From assembly GCA_900471525.1 (NCBI GenBank), contig UCEZ01000049.1, forward strand, positions 1 to 64,000: a stretch of 64,000 nt of DNA, read 5' to 3'. Below, piece by piece: positions 28,468 through 37,100 of this stretch. The translations under genes were made by a program, and so were the position numbers. The notes beneath the pieces are model-generated. The model did no database searches. It was not told the origin of the DNA and saw only the letters and a program-made list of their open reading frames with translations. Source of the DNA: Hyphomicrobiales bacterium (GTDB lineage: Bacteria > Pseudomonadota > Alphaproteobacteria > Rhizobiales > Rhizobiaceae). Each line of letters starts with the position of its first letter. Position 1 is the first letter of the stretch.

Positions 28468-28838
28468 TGCGAAGCAGTCGCAGGCCGCCAGTAGCGCCAC
28501 GGCATATACCAGTGTTTCGATGGTGCAAGTTCTTCCGGCACCGGATCGAGGCCGCTCGTGCCCCCCGGGCCGCAGCGCATGAAACGGAACAACACCATCC
28601 AGCCACCCGGCCAGAAGCCGTGGCGGGCGATGGCCTCGTAGCCATACTCAGAACAGGTGGGGATATGTCGGCAGGAATTGCCGATGAAGCCGGAGAGCGT
28701 CAGTTGATAGAGCCGGATTAACGCCATGCCGAAAAGCCGTCCGGGCGTCTTGCGAAATGGGCCTGCGTAGTTCCGGCCCGAATATGGTCTACGGACGGCC
28801 TGAACGTCATGTCCCTGGCATCCCGGCTCGTTGCACAT
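28464..28838 (-). CDS. yidD: Membrane protein insertion efficiency factor YidD
   Basis: A small amphipathic protein that helps YidC-dependent membrane insertion. The core is highly conserved: LIRLYQLTLSGFIGNSCRH, PTCSEYGYEAIARHGFW and RCGPGGTSGLDPVP with its cysteines. The 124-residue form begins MCNEPGCQGH, an N-terminal extension typical of rhizobial YidD. The start follows the stop of the upstream scaffold gene by one base, and its stop overlaps DUF1697. It is not beside rnpA or yidC, as is usual in this order. Confidence 0.95.
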   Translation of the reverse strand: MCNEPGCQGHDVQAVRRPYSGRNYAGPFRKTPGRLFGMALIRLYQLTLSGFIGNSCRHIPTCSEYGYEAIARHGFWPGGWMVLFRFMRCGPGGTSGLDPVPEELAPSKHWYMPWRYWRPATASQ

Positions 28839-28839
28839 C

Positions 28840-29289
28840 TCAGACAGCCGCCTTGACGAGACGCGCCGCCTCGATCTGGCCGATGGCATCGACCACGGCA
28901 TCGAAGGTGAGCATGGTGGACGCATGGCGAGCCTTGTAGTCTTTCACGGGCTTCAGGAACCGCATATCCTCGAAACGGCCGGATGGCCCCTCGCCATCGG
29001 CCTTGAGCATGGCGAGCATGTCTTCGCGCGCCTGGCGGACTTCGGAGGCTGTGGCGCCGATCACATGACGGGCCATGACGGAAGAGGATGCCTGCCCAAG
29101 CGCGCAGGCTTTCACCTCATGAGCGAAGTCGGTGACCGTCTCTCCATCCATCTTCAGATAGACGCGGACCTTCGATCCGCAGAGCTTGGAATGGGCGTCG
29201 GCCTCCGCATCGGCGTCCTCCAGCCTGCCGCTTCTCGGTATATTACCGGCAAACTCGAGAATCCTGCTGTTGTAGATTTCATCCATCAT
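28840..29289 (-). CDS. IscU/SufU-like iron-sulfur scaffold protein, degenerate
   Basis: A 149-residue protein of the IscU/NifU-N fold. Two of the three cluster-ligating cysteines are present: C37 in KLCGSKV and C62 in KACALGQAS. The Asp after the first Cys (CGD in canonical scaffolds) is Ser here, and the third Cys position reads RHAST instead of Cys. Cluster assembly by the usual three-Cys route is therefore doubtful; transient iron or sulfur handling is possible. It is the first gene of the unit with yidD and DUF1697, and the yidD start lies one base past its stop. Confidence 0.87.
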   Translation of the reverse strand: MMDEIYNSRILEFAGNIPRSGRLEDADAEADAHSKLCGSKVRVYLKMDGETVTDFAHEVKACALGQASSSVMARHVIGATASEVRQAREDMLAMLKADGEGPSGRFEDMRFLKPVKDYKARHASTMLTFDAVVDAIGQIEAARLVKAAV

Positions 29290-29428
29290 TCGACGCGATC
29301 CGCTTCTTTTTGCGCGTTTTCAGGCAAACAGCGCATGATTTTCTATCGTATCTGAGAAAAAAACACAGTGTCTCCATCTGCGCCCCTTTCACATGCCTCC
29401 CAGCCTATTATATGGTATGTCGTGTGGG

Positions 29429-29459
29429 GGCGACAGGTTCGCAAGAGCGAACAGTCGCC
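29429..29459 (+). other. Stable hairpin in the folE leader region
   Basis: GGCGAC and GTTCGC pair with GCGAAC and GTCGCC around an AAGA loop, with small bulges, 170 bases upstream of folE. There is no T tract, so it is not a terminator. It may be part of a leader RNA or a promoter-proximal protein site; function unknown. Confidence 0.4.
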
Positions 29460-29629
29460 TGTTGTTTGGGAAACCGTGCCGGATGATCCAGAGCCCTTAA
29501 CCTCTGCAAATCTGAAAGCCCCGGAGCCCGCCGACGGAAACCAGGCCTGAAAGCGTCAGGTCAATGGCCAGTGGCGAGTTGTCCGAAAAGATAAACGTCA
29601 AGTAACCCGTGTTACGCCAAGGGGCCATT

Positions 29630-30247
29630 ATGGACGCTATAGTCAAGAATTTTCCCGCTTTGCCTGCCACCGACGGCAGACCGAGCCAGAAGGAGGCTGA
29701 GGACGCTGTCCGCGTTTTGTTGCGCTGGGCCGGCGACGATCCCGAGCGCGAAGGGCTTCTCGATACACCTGCCCGCGTTGCCAAATCCTACAAGGAACTG
29801 TTTTCCGGTTATGATCTTGCCGCCGAAGACGTTCTCGGCCGCACTTTCGAGGAAGTCGGCGGCTACGACGACATCGTGCTGGTGAAAGACATTCCGTTCT
29901 TCTCCCACTGCGAACATCATATGGTTCCGATCATCGGCAAGGCGCATATCGCCTATCTGCCCGATGGCAAGGTGCTCGGTTTGTCGAAGATCGCCCGCGT
30001 CGTCGATATCTACGGCCGTCGCCTGCAGACGCAGGAAACCATGACGGCCCAGATCGCCAAGGCGATCGACGATACGCTGCAGCCGCGCGGCGTTGCCGTG
30101 ATGATCGAGGCGGAACATATGTGCATGGCGATGCGCGGTGTCCAGAAGCAGGGCTCGACCACGCTGACCACCACCTTTACCGGTGCCTTCAAGACCGAGC
30201 CCGCCGAACAGGCCCGCTTCATGACCATGCTCCGGGGCTTCAAATAA
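29630..30247 (+). CDS. folE: GTP cyclohydrolase I
   Basis: First enzyme of folate (tetrahydropterin) synthesis: GTP to dihydroneopterin triphosphate. The 205-residue length is standard. Key segments are the zinc-binding Cys-His in HCEHHMVP, the second zinc Cys in [11 protein letters not shown] and the phosphate-binding [12 protein letters not shown], which identify the zinc-dependent type IA enzyme. The start is the ATG at 29630 after AAGGGG; an in-frame codon 7 upstream lacks such a site. It precedes hisI by 24 bases, so the two are probably co-transcribed. Confidence 0.99.
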   Translation: MDAIVKNFPALPATDGRPSQKEAEDAVRVLLRWAGDDPEREGLLDTPARVAKSYKELFSGYDLAAEDVLGRTFEEVGGYDDIVLVKDIPFFSHCEHHMVPIIGKAHIAYLPDGKVLGLSKIARVVDIYGRRLQTQETMTAQIAKAIDDTLQPRGVAVMIEAEHMCMAMRGVQKQGSTTLTTTFTGAFKTEPAEQARFMTMLRGFK

Positions 30248-30271
30248 GCTCCGTCAACCGGAGCTTTTCCG

Positions 30272-30724
30272 ATGACAACTGAATTCGCCCCGCCGCCAGC
30301 CGACAAGGCGGAACTGGAATCCGGTTCCGCCTTCACGCCTCGCTTCGACAGCCATGGACTGATCACCGCGGTCGTCACCGACGCGGGAGACGGTACGCTT
30401 CTGATGGTTGCCCATATGAATGCCGAAGCCTTGGCACTGACCATCGAAACCGGCATCGCCCACTACTACAGCCGCTCACGCAAGAGCCTCTGGAAAAAAG
30501 GCGAGACGTCCGGTAATCTGCAGAGCGTGGAAGAAATACGCACTGACTGCGATCAGGATGCACTGTGGCTGAAGGTGCGCGTTGCCGGCCATGATGCGAC
30601 CTGTCACACCGGCCGGCGCTCGTGCTTCTATCGCGTCGTCGACGCTAAGAACGGCGTCACGTCTCTTAACATTGTTGATACCGAAATTCATTTCCATCCG
30701 GGCGACATCTACGGCAAAAATTAA
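30272..30724 (+). CDS. hisI: Phosphoribosyl-AMP cyclohydrolase
   Basis: Third step of histidine synthesis, opening the purine ring of phosphoribosyl-AMP. The 150-residue monofunctional form (no HisE domain) has the metal-binding [11 protein letters not shown] and [11 protein letters not shown] and the conserved [16 protein letters not shown]. It follows folE closely, an arrangement seen in other rhizobia; folate and histidine synthesis share the ring-opening of a purine but not an intermediate. Confidence 0.98.
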   Translation: MTTEFAPPPADKAELESGSAFTPRFDSHGLITAVVTDAGDGTLLMVAHMNAEALALTIETGIAHYYSRSRKSLWKKGETSGNLQSVEEIRTDCDQDALWLKVRVAGHDATCHTGRRSCFYRVVDAKNGVTSLNIVDTEIHFHPGDIYGKN

Positions 30725-30933
30725 GCATCTGACGCTTTTTGGCTCAGTTTTTTCGTGGATTCACGATTTCGCAACCAGACTGGGAGCGTAATCTCGACAA
30801 CAGGATGCGTTCCGGCGGGAACAACCGCACGGAATGGCCTGATGTAGATTGTGTCTTACGGCATGCGCTTGCAACGCAGTAATGCGAGACGTGACGGCCT
30901 GTAACAGTGTGTTCTGCGGCATGGAGGTGCCGG

Positions 30934-31905
30934 ATGTTGAACTGGACATTTAATCGCAGCGGCATGACCGCAGATGCCTCAGCACCCGGCGGTCCTTCCC
31001 ACGCTCTGAGCTCCCCTCCTCCCATCGAAATCAAACCGGCGAAATCGAAGATCGCTCTTGCCCTTGGCGGCGGTGCTGCGCGCGGCTGGGCCCATATCGG
31101 CGTCCTGAAGGCGCTGGACGAAGAAGGCATCGAAGTGGGCATGATCGCCGGAACGTCGATCGGCGCGCTGGTCGGCGGCTGCTACCTTGCCGGAAAACTG
31201 GACGAACTGGAGGTCTTTGCCCGCTCGCTGACCATGCGGCGCATCGCCGGCCTGCTTGATTTCGCCATCGGTGGCGGCGGCCTGTTCGGCGGCTTGCGCC
31301 TGACGAAGCGCATGCAGGAACACCTGCAGGACATGTCGATTGAAAATCTCGACCGGCCGTTCGTCGCCGTGGCGACCGAGGTCAACTCCGGCCACGAAGT
31401 CTGGATCGGCCAAGGGTCGCTGATCACCGCGATCCGCGCCTCCTATGCGCTGCCGGGCATCTTCGAGCCGGTCAAATGCAACAATCGCACCTTGATGGAT
31501 GGCGCGCTGGTCAATCCGGTTCCGGTATCGGTCTGCCGTGCCCACGAGCAGCAGCTCGTCGTCGCCGTCAACCTCAACTACGACCTCTACGGCCGTTCCG
31601 CCGTCATCAAGCACAATGCGGGAAGCCACAGCGCCGAACAGCCACAGATGCCGAAGCAACCCGAAGGCCAGGTGGGCCGGTTGGGAATGACCAGCGTCAT
31701 GGTCCAGGCCTTCAACATCATCCAGGACCGCATCTCGCGCGCTCGCCTTGCCGGCGATCCGCCGGACCTCGCGCTGCATCCCAAGCTCAATGATATCGGT
31801 CTGTCGGAGTTTCATCGCGCCGGCGAAGCAATCGACCGTGGCTATTACGAAACCAAGTCAAGGCTCAGCGAGCTGCAGCGCCTCCAGGACGTCATGGTGC
31901 GCTGA
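30934..31905 (+). CDS. Patatin-like phospholipase family protein
   Basis: A 323-residue lipid acyl hydrolase of the RssA/patatin group. The oxyanion-hole loop GGGAARGWAHIGV, nucleophile motif GTSIG and the catalytic aspartate in MDGALVNPVP form the Ser-Asp dyad. No signal peptide is present, so it is probably cytoplasmic or membrane-peripheral. A C-terminal region from about residue 225 carries a His/Gln/Pro-rich stretch and a helical tail. The ATG at 30934 is fixed by GGAGGTG five bases upstream. Confidence 0.94.
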   Translation: MLNWTFNRSGMTADASAPGGPSHALSSPPPIEIKPAKSKIALALGGGAARGWAHIGVLKALDEEGIEVGMIAGTSIGALVGGCYLAGKLDELEVFARSLTMRRIAGLLDFAIGGGGLFGGLRLTKRMQEHLQDMSIENLDRPFVAVATEVNSGHEVWIGQGSLITAIRASYALPGIFEPVKCNNRTLMDGALVNPVPVSVCRAHEQQLVVAVNLNYDLYGRSAVIKHNAGSHSAEQPQMPKQPEGQVGRLGMTSVMVQAFNIIQDRISRARLAGDPPDLALHPKLNDIGLSEFHRAGEAIDRGYYETKSRLSELQRLQDVMVR

Positions 31906-31971
31906 CACTGCGGCGGCACGATGCGGGCGAAGCTTGACACTTCGCCGCGCCGTTCGCGGAAATACCTCGCC

Positions 31972-32424
31972 TTACAGGTGAACCATGTTCCCATCATGCC
32001 CGGCGATGTAGGCCTTGATGTGCTCGGCCTCGTTTTCGATCGCGCGAATATGATGCCGCACTGCGTCGCCGATCGAGACGATGCCAACGAGACGCCCGTT
32101 CTTTTCCACCGGAAGATGGCGCGCGCGCATGTTGTTCATGATTTCCATGATGTTGTTGATGGTCATCTCTTCCGTGCAGCGGTAGACCTTCGACCACATC
32201 ACGGCGGAAACCGGCTTGTCCAGACATCCGGCGCCGTATTTGTCCATGGCGGCGACTACGTCGCGCTCCGTCAATATGCCTGCGATCTTGTCGCCGGGCT
32301 TGACGACAACCACCGCACCGATGCGATTTTCATGGAGCAGCCGAACGGCTTCGCGCACCAGCGACTGTGGATCGACCGTCATCACCTGACGGCCTTTTTC
32401 ATTCAGGATTGCAGTTACAGACAT
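31972..32424 (-). CDS. CBS domain protein (tandem pair)
   Basis: A 150-residue stand-alone Bateman module: two CBS motifs, the first ending GILTERDVVAAM and the second GIVSIGDAVRHH. Such proteins bind adenine nucleotides and sense energy state, but the partner is unknown. It converges with the patatin gene and precedes the rhomboid gene on the same strand, which ends 239 bases upstream of its start. Confidence 0.93.
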   Translation of the reverse strand: MSVTAILNEKGRQVMTVDPQSLVREAVRLLHENRIGAVVVVKPGDKIAGILTERDVVAAMDKYGAGCLDKPVSAVMWSKVYRCTEEMTINNIMEIMNNMRARHLPVEKNGRLVGIVSIGDAVRHHIRAIENEAEHIKAYIAGHDGNMVHL

Positions 32425-32662
32425 TCACGACCTCCCGTTTCAGCGACCTGCGTCTGACCGGGACGTCGGTAAACCGCAAAGGCGTCTGTTGCGCCGTTGC
32501 GATCATGGACCAATCCGCAAGACAGATGTCATTCCTGTCGCGTTATTTGTCCGTCGGCTGCGAACCGAATTCCTCCCGGTTTGCAGCCTTCGGACAGGAA
32601 TGGTGCGCTACAGCCTTCCGAAAATCAAGCGCTCAAGGTGAGATCGCCAATCTTTCGACTGG

Positions 32663-33397
32663 TCAATTTCGGGGATCGAAAAAGCCGAACAGCAGGAAGC
32701 CGAACAGGAAGCCGCCGATATGCGCTTCCCAGGCAATGCCTCCTGCTCCACCAAAGGCAAAGAGACCGAGACCGATCAGCAAATTCGTCAGGAACCAGAT
32801 GCCGGCGAAGACGACGACCGAGCGGTTCGACAGCGCCTCACCCACCGTCAGCCGGCGGTTGAGATGGGCGAACTGCCGGCTGATCCGGCCGCTGGGTGAG
32901 AAAACAAAGCGAGCGGCCGCGCCCATCAAGCCGGCGACAACGCCCGAGGCTCCGACGACGACGATCATCTCGCCCCAATGGAAAGCCGTATGCAACGCCA
33001 CCGCCGCTATGGCAGACAAGCACCAGAAGACCGCGAGGCGGGACATGCCGATCCGGCGGATGACGGGCGCGCCGAAGGCAACCATCCAGAAGCCGTTGAA
33101 AACAAGATGCTCCCAGGACCCGTGCAGGAATGAATAGGTAATCGGGCTCCAGAGCCAGGCCAGACTCTGGTCCGCCAACGAATGATCGTATCGTGCGGGA
33201 AGGAACGCAAAATTGAAGATCAGTTCTTCATCGATGGCCAGCGGCAGCAGATAGGTGCGCGTTGCATGAACGGCCACCAGAAAAGCCAGGATAGCGACAA
33301 GACCTGAAGGCAGATTGAACGCCGGTTCGCTGACCGGCGCTGCGTTGTCTGCCTCGTTGCTCTGCGGCGGCGTCGCGCCGTCCGGTTGGTCTGTCAT
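32663..33397 (-). CDS. Rhomboid family intramembrane serine protease
   Basis: A 244-residue polytopic membrane protease. The catalytic serine lies in VVGASGVVAG and the partner histidine in EAHIGGFLFG; the HxxxN-like SFLHGSWEHLVFN on helix 2 is also conserved. About 30 N-terminal residues are cytosolic and Pro/Ala/Asp-rich. The start at 33397 (MTDQPDG) was preferred over an in-frame ATG 54 codons upstream because the latter part is not rhomboid-like and overlaps non-coding DNA. The substrate is unknown. Confidence 0.93.
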   Translation of the reverse strand: MTDQPDGATPPQSNEADNAAPVSEPAFNLPSGLVAILAFLVAVHATRTYLLPLAIDEELIFNFAFLPARYDHSLADQSLAWLWSPITYSFLHGSWEHLVFNGFWMVAFGAPVIRRIGMSRLAVFWCLSAIAAVALHTAFHWGEMIVVVGASGVVAGLMGAAARFVFSPSGRISRQFAHLNRRLTVGEALSNRSVVVFAGIWFLTNLLIGLGLFAFGGAGGIAWEAHIGGFLFGFLLFGFFDPRN

Positions 33398-33569
33398 ACT
33401 CTTCACAATTCCTTCCACGGCTTCATTCGTTGCCGCCTCGATCAGTCCCCCTCGCTCTATACGATTCACAGTCACGTCAAAAGCCGTGAGATGCGCGGCA
33501 CTTGTTCGCACACGTTTCACGCCGAGATCAATGAAACGGAATTGGGAAGGACATCGCATCCTGCCGACG

Positions 33570-33675
33570 AAAAAAAGGCCGTCCAGTCAAACAACTGAAC
33601 GGCCGGTGAGCCCCCAAAAACCCCGAGCCCTTAAGTCTGTGTGCCGAAGGCAACCCTTCGTGAAGTGATGCCCTT
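33570..33675 (-). ncRNA. Candidate small regulatory RNA with its own terminator
   Basis: Read on the minus strand: a hairpin CGAAGG-GTTG-CCTTCG (33645-33660), a 40-base single-stranded linker with G-rich and T5 segments, then an 11-base terminator stem (33577-33587 with 33594-33604) followed by seven T. No coding gene on this strand ends here; the nearest gene, rhomboid, starts 170 bases further on. The arrangement is that of an Hfq-dependent trans-acting RNA of about 100 bases. The 5' end is not fixed. Membership in a known rhizobial family (for example suhB/MmgR) is possible but unproven. Confidence 0.5.
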
Positions 33676-33826
33676 TCATGCCATCAGAGCCGCGCGCTTT
33701 CAATCTAAACCAAATATTAACCCTAATATCGGGCTGGCACGGAAATCGCTCTACAAACTGTACGGGACCATTTTTCCCGCCGCATGTGCCAAAGCGGCAC
33801 ATAAGCGTTTCAAACGGAATGAGAGC

Positions 33827-34456
33827 ATGCGCAGCAAGACCGCTATCGAGATTTACGCCTATTGGGACGAGTTGCGGGGGCATCGCGAAGTGCCTGCGCG
33901 CAGCCAGATCGAACCTGCCCATATTCGCAATATCCTGGCGGACCTCTTCATCCTGGAAAAAACACCGCGTGGCGACATCCGCTTTCGCCTTGCCGGCACG
34001 CGCGTCTGCGCACTTTTTGCGCGGGAATTGCGCGGCTCGACATTCGATGCGCTCTGGCTTGCCGAACAGACCAGCCGCCTCGCGCGGATTGCAAGAGACG
34101 TCATGACACAGAAAGCGCCGGTTGTTCTCACTGCCTCGGCTCTCGCCGGGACAGCTGATCGTCTCCCGACGGAAATCATCCTTCTGCCGCTGAGATCACC
34201 GGATGGCAATGTGGATCGGATCATCGGCGCATTGGCTCCATTGTCGAAGCCGCATTGGCTTGGAGCCACGCCCGTCAACTTTCTCGACCTTGGCGGAATT
34301 CGCGTGCTCGATACCGAAAAGACCAATGTGTTTCTACAGAACCGTCCGGAAATCCCCCTGCCCGCGGTCCCGTCTCATCTGGCCGATCAGGGCATAGCCG
34401 GGGCGATCCGCCGTGTCCTTCACCTTCGGGTCTTTGAAGGGGGCCGCAGGGATTAA
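33827..34456 (+). CDS. PAS domain-containing protein (PAS_5 type)
   Basis: A 209-residue cytoplasmic protein of the alphaproteobacterial PAS_5 family. Markers are YAYWDELRGHREVPARSQIE, the DLFILEKTPRGDIRFRLAGT strand-turn-strand and the late FLDLGG segment. It has no output domain and may act as a sensor or partner for another protein. The start is placed at MRSKTAIEIY (33827); upstream codons in frame lie in the sRNA/intergenic region. A PilZ protein gene follows 90 bases later in the same direction. Confidence 0.87.
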   Translation: MRSKTAIEIYAYWDELRGHREVPARSQIEPAHIRNILADLFILEKTPRGDIRFRLAGTRVCALFARELRGSTFDALWLAEQTSRLARIARDVMTQKAPVVLTASALAGTADRLPTEIILLPLRSPDGNVDRIIGALAPLSKPHWLGATPVNFLDLGGIRVLDTEKTNVFLQNRPEIPLPAVPSHLADQGIAGAIRRVLHLRVFEGGRRD

Positions 34457-34492
34457 CACGGGTCAAATGTCACGGCTTAAAAAAACCTTCTG

Positions 34493-34510
34493 TTAACTGG
34501 AAGAGGTTAA
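34493..34510. promoter_or_regulatory. TTAAC-N8-GTTAA inverted repeat ahead of the PilZ gene
   Basis: Five-base arms at 34493-34497 and 34506-34510 lie 37 bases upstream of the PilZ start. The spacing (TTAA-N10-TTAA) does not fit CtrA, whose box is TTAA-N7-TTAA, so the factor is unknown. Confidence 0.25.
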
Positions 34511-34546
34511 AGCTGTGACTTGGATGGACATCGCACAAGTGTGGAC

Positions 34547-35155
34547 ATGTATTCGTTTCAACAAGCACAGACTGCCGGCCCCAAGCAGCACAACGAAGGC
34601 GCGTTTCAGCGCGTTTCGGTGAACCTGACCGGCCGGCTCATGCTTGCGAACCACGACGAATTCGAATGCACAGCGATCGACATGTCGCCGGGCGACGTCC
34701 TTTTCACCTGCGATGCGCGACCGCGCACCGGTGAGCGCATCATTGCCTATGTCGACCATGTCGGCCGCCTGGAAGGCACCGTTTCACGTCTTGCCGAAAA
34801 CGCCTTCGTCATCCAGATCAACGCGACCGACCGCAAACGTGAAAAACTCGCGGCGCAGCTGACATGGATTGCCAACAAGCACGAACTCGGCCTGCCGGAA
34901 GACCGGCGCCACGATCGTCTCGCGCCGCGCAAGACCCGCACAGAAATCACGCTGGAAGACGGCAGCAAATATGTCTGCCGCATCATCGACCTGTCGCTGT
35001 CCGGCGCTGCCGTCGATATGGAGACTCGCCTGCCGCTCGGAACAGCCGTCCTGCTTGGCAGCATGAAAGGCCGTGTCGTCCGGCACTTCCAGGAAGGCGT
35101 GGCGATCGAGTTCCTCGGCATTCAATCGCGTGAGGCCCTGAGAGAGTTTCTTTAG
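34547..35155 (+). CDS. Tandem PilZ domain protein
   Basis: A 202-residue protein with two PilZ-like domains. The second (about 118-200) has both parts of the c-di-GMP site, the arginine-rich RRHDRLAPRKTR and DLSLSGAAVD. The first (about 18-95) has a matching barrel but only degenerate motifs (QRVSVNLTGR and DMSPGD), so it may be structural. It probably relays c-di-GMP level to motility or polysaccharide output. The ATG at 34547 is chosen from the domain boundary; a TTG nine codons earlier is possible. Confidence 0.9.
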   Translation: MYSFQQAQTAGPKQHNEGAFQRVSVNLTGRLMLANHDEFECTAIDMSPGDVLFTCDARPRTGERIIAYVDHVGRLEGTVSRLAENAFVIQINATDRKREKLAAQLTWIANKHELGLPEDRRHDRLAPRKTRTEITLEDGSKYVCRIIDLSLSGAAVDMETRLPLGTAVLLGSMKGRVVRHFQEGVAIEFLGIQSREALREFL

Positions 35156-35315
35156 ACGCGCCTCCGCCGCGGGGATTTCCAGCCCTTTCGACGCGCCCGA
35201 CCATACCCGGTCAGCAAGGCTCAGGACCGACCAATCAGATCCGGACGATGACGGCAACCTCTACGGGACGCTAAAGAAGAGGGCGCCGGCGCCGTATCGC
35301 GGAAAACTTTTCACA

Positions 35316-35699
35316 TTAGAGCTGAGTTTCGATCGCCGCCTTGTCTATAACCGACCAGACGATCTCAATCTTTTCCCCTTGGAATTCATAAAATACATTC
35401 TCGGCGAAGGAAATTCTCTTCCCGTTTACATCGAGGCCAAGGAACTTTCCCCTTGGCCTGCAGTCAAACCCCAGACGGCTCGCTATGCGAGGCGGATCGG
35501 AAATCAGCAGCTGAATGTTGAAATAGAGGTCCGGAATTTCACGAAAGTCTCTTTCGAGCATCTCGCGATAGCCCGATAACCCGATCCGCTTACCGTTGTA
35601 GCATGCGTCATCATGAACGAACTGCCCGAGCTTCGGCCAGTCCTGTTTGTTCAGGCAGGCGATATACCCTCGATAGATGTCGGAGAGATCGGTTTTCAT
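35316..35699 (-). CDS. SnoaL-like ester cyclase/NTF2-fold protein
   Basis: A 127-residue alpha-plus-beta cone protein of the SnoaL/ester-cyclase group: YRGYIACLNKQDWPKLGQFV at the N-terminus, GYREMLERDFREIPDLYFNI in the middle and CRPRGKFLGLDVNGKR then FYEFQGEKIEIVWSVID at the end. Some members are cyclases or isomerases, and many have unknown substrates. The open frame extends 79 codons upstream to 35936, but that part is not family-like; the Met at 35699 is the better start. Confidence 0.8.
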   Translation of the reverse strand: MKTDLSDIYRGYIACLNKQDWPKLGQFVHDDACYNGKRIGLSGYREMLERDFREIPDLYFNIQLLISDPPRIASRLGFDCRPRGKFLGLDVNGKRISFAENVFYEFQGEKIEIVWSVIDKAAIETQL

Positions 35700-36328
35700 C
35701 ACGGCATTTGCCCCTGTCTTCATAAGATCCTGCTGCAAATCAGACGGGATGGAATTCAGTAGCCAGGAATAGCATCCCGGAAATCGAGTGGTTTCCTCCC
35801 GCCATTTATCGCGCTCCCGAGTGTCACTTTGTGCATGGGCGGGCGCTGCCCGCCCCAATCTGGTACAGATCCAAGCGATGATGCCTGCCATTTTGGCGAA
35901 AACACAATCCAGCCACGTTTTTCCGTGCCGGAACAAAAAATAATTTTCGCCTATTTCTCAGTGTTTTTCGGCTGAAATCGGTCTTCGTTTTGGTGAACGA
36001 AGTCTAAACCGGCGGACGTCTCGTCGTTTCATCCTGCGCCGGAGCTTCGCGTCGCCGCCCCGAGGGCATGATGCGATTCAGGCCCTGGCACTCAAAATAG
36101 CCGATTTTACCATGGGATAGATGGTTTTCCATTGCTTAACGACAGACGCATCAGAATGGGAATGTATCAAAATTTACACGAATTTGAATCAAGTATGCCT
36201 CGATATTTACTCAAGTTTATCTTGACTTTTATACTTATTTCAATTTGTTTTGTACTTTATTTTACTTCCGATTTTCGCGAGCAATAAAAAACTCGGTGTC
36301 ATTGTCAAACCAGAACGGGGAGACAAGC
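35700..36328. other. AT-rich intergenic region upstream of the BTLCP peptidase gene
   Basis: About 630 bases without a convincing gene. 36110-36300 is much more AT-rich than its surroundings. TTGACT at 36222-36227, followed by TATACT-like sequence, could be a promoter for the peptidase gene, but the spacing is poor. The part 35700-35936 is an open frame upstream of the SnoaL start and may be a longer N-terminus, though it does not look conserved. Confidence 0.4.
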
Positions 36329-36937
36329 ATGACAACGAAAACATTCCTGAAGGCCGGCCTGCTCGGCGCGTTTCTTTCTGCGGCGGCGACACATTCGGCT
36401 CTTGCCCTGCCTGCAAACATGATCACCGGCGGCACGACCAACCCGCCTGTCGGACACTATGAATTCTGCCGCAGCCTGCCGCAGGAATGCCGCGCCAATC
36501 CAGCCAGTTCCGGACCGGTCGTACTGACCCGCGACGGATGGAAGACAATCCTCGAGGTCAACTACGACGTGAACGAATCCGTGACGCCGCTGACCGACAA
36601 GGAAATATATGGCGTCGAAGAACACTGGGCCTACCCCGACAAAACGGGCGACTGCGAAGACTATGTGCTGTTGAAGCGCAAGCGCTTGATGCAGGCGGGT
36701 TTTTCACCCTCGGACCTGCTGATCACCGTCGTCCTGCAGCCCAACGGCGAAGGCCATGCCGTTCTTACGGTCAGGACGGATCGCGGCGACTTCGTGCTCG
36801 ACAACATGCGCAACAAGGTGCTGCTGTGGTCGGATACCGAATACACCTATCTGAAGCGCCAGTCGGAACAGAATTCCGGCCGCTGGGTAAAGCTGCAGGA
36901 CGGCCGCACGGTGGCTGTCGGTAGCGTCAGCCAATAG
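36329..36937 (+). CDS. Bacterial transglutaminase-like cysteine peptidase (BTLCP)
   Basis: A 202-residue exported protein with a signal peptide (cleavage near SALALPA). The Cys-His-Asp triad is readable in GDCEDYVLLKRKRL, GHAVLTVRTD and DFVLDNMRNK, the BTLCP pattern. Members cleave periplasmic targets such as LapD-controlled adhesins in LapG; this one has no partner nearby. GGGGAGA nine bases ahead fixes the ATG at 36329. A strong terminator follows at 37043-37071. Confidence 0.92.
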   Translation: MTTKTFLKAGLLGAFLSAAATHSALALPANMITGGTTNPPVGHYEFCRSLPQECRANPASSGPVVLTRDGWKTILEVNYDVNESVTPLTDKEIYGVEEHWAYPDKTGDCEDYVLLKRKRLMQAGFSPSDLLITVVLQPNGEGHAVLTVRTDRGDFVLDNMRNKVLLWSDTEYTYLKRQSEQNSGRWVKLQDGRTVAVGSVSQ

Positions 36938-37042
36938 CATTTGAAAATACGAGACATACGCGATCGGGCTCAGGATGCTTGGTTCGCGCATGAAAAGGGC
37001 TTCGGTCAGTCCCCAATCCCCGTCCCAGACCAAGGCCCTGCT

Positions 37043-37077
37043 GGCCGGTTCCGCTGTCCCCGGAACCGGCCTTTTCC
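37043..37077 (+). terminator. Terminator of the BTLCP gene
   Basis: A perfect 11-base stem (37043-37053 with 37061-37071) and a 7-base loop is followed by TTTTCCTT, about 105 bases after the stop codon. Confidence 0.85.
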
Positions 37078-37100
37078 TTGCCAGGCAATCCTGTTCTCGA

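Noticed and set aside
29368..29550. 60-codon gene before folE
   Set aside because: GTG start without ribosome site; the hairpin inside explains the constraint better.
34490..34512. CtrA box before the PilZ gene
   Set aside because: TTAA repeats are 10 bases apart rather than 7.
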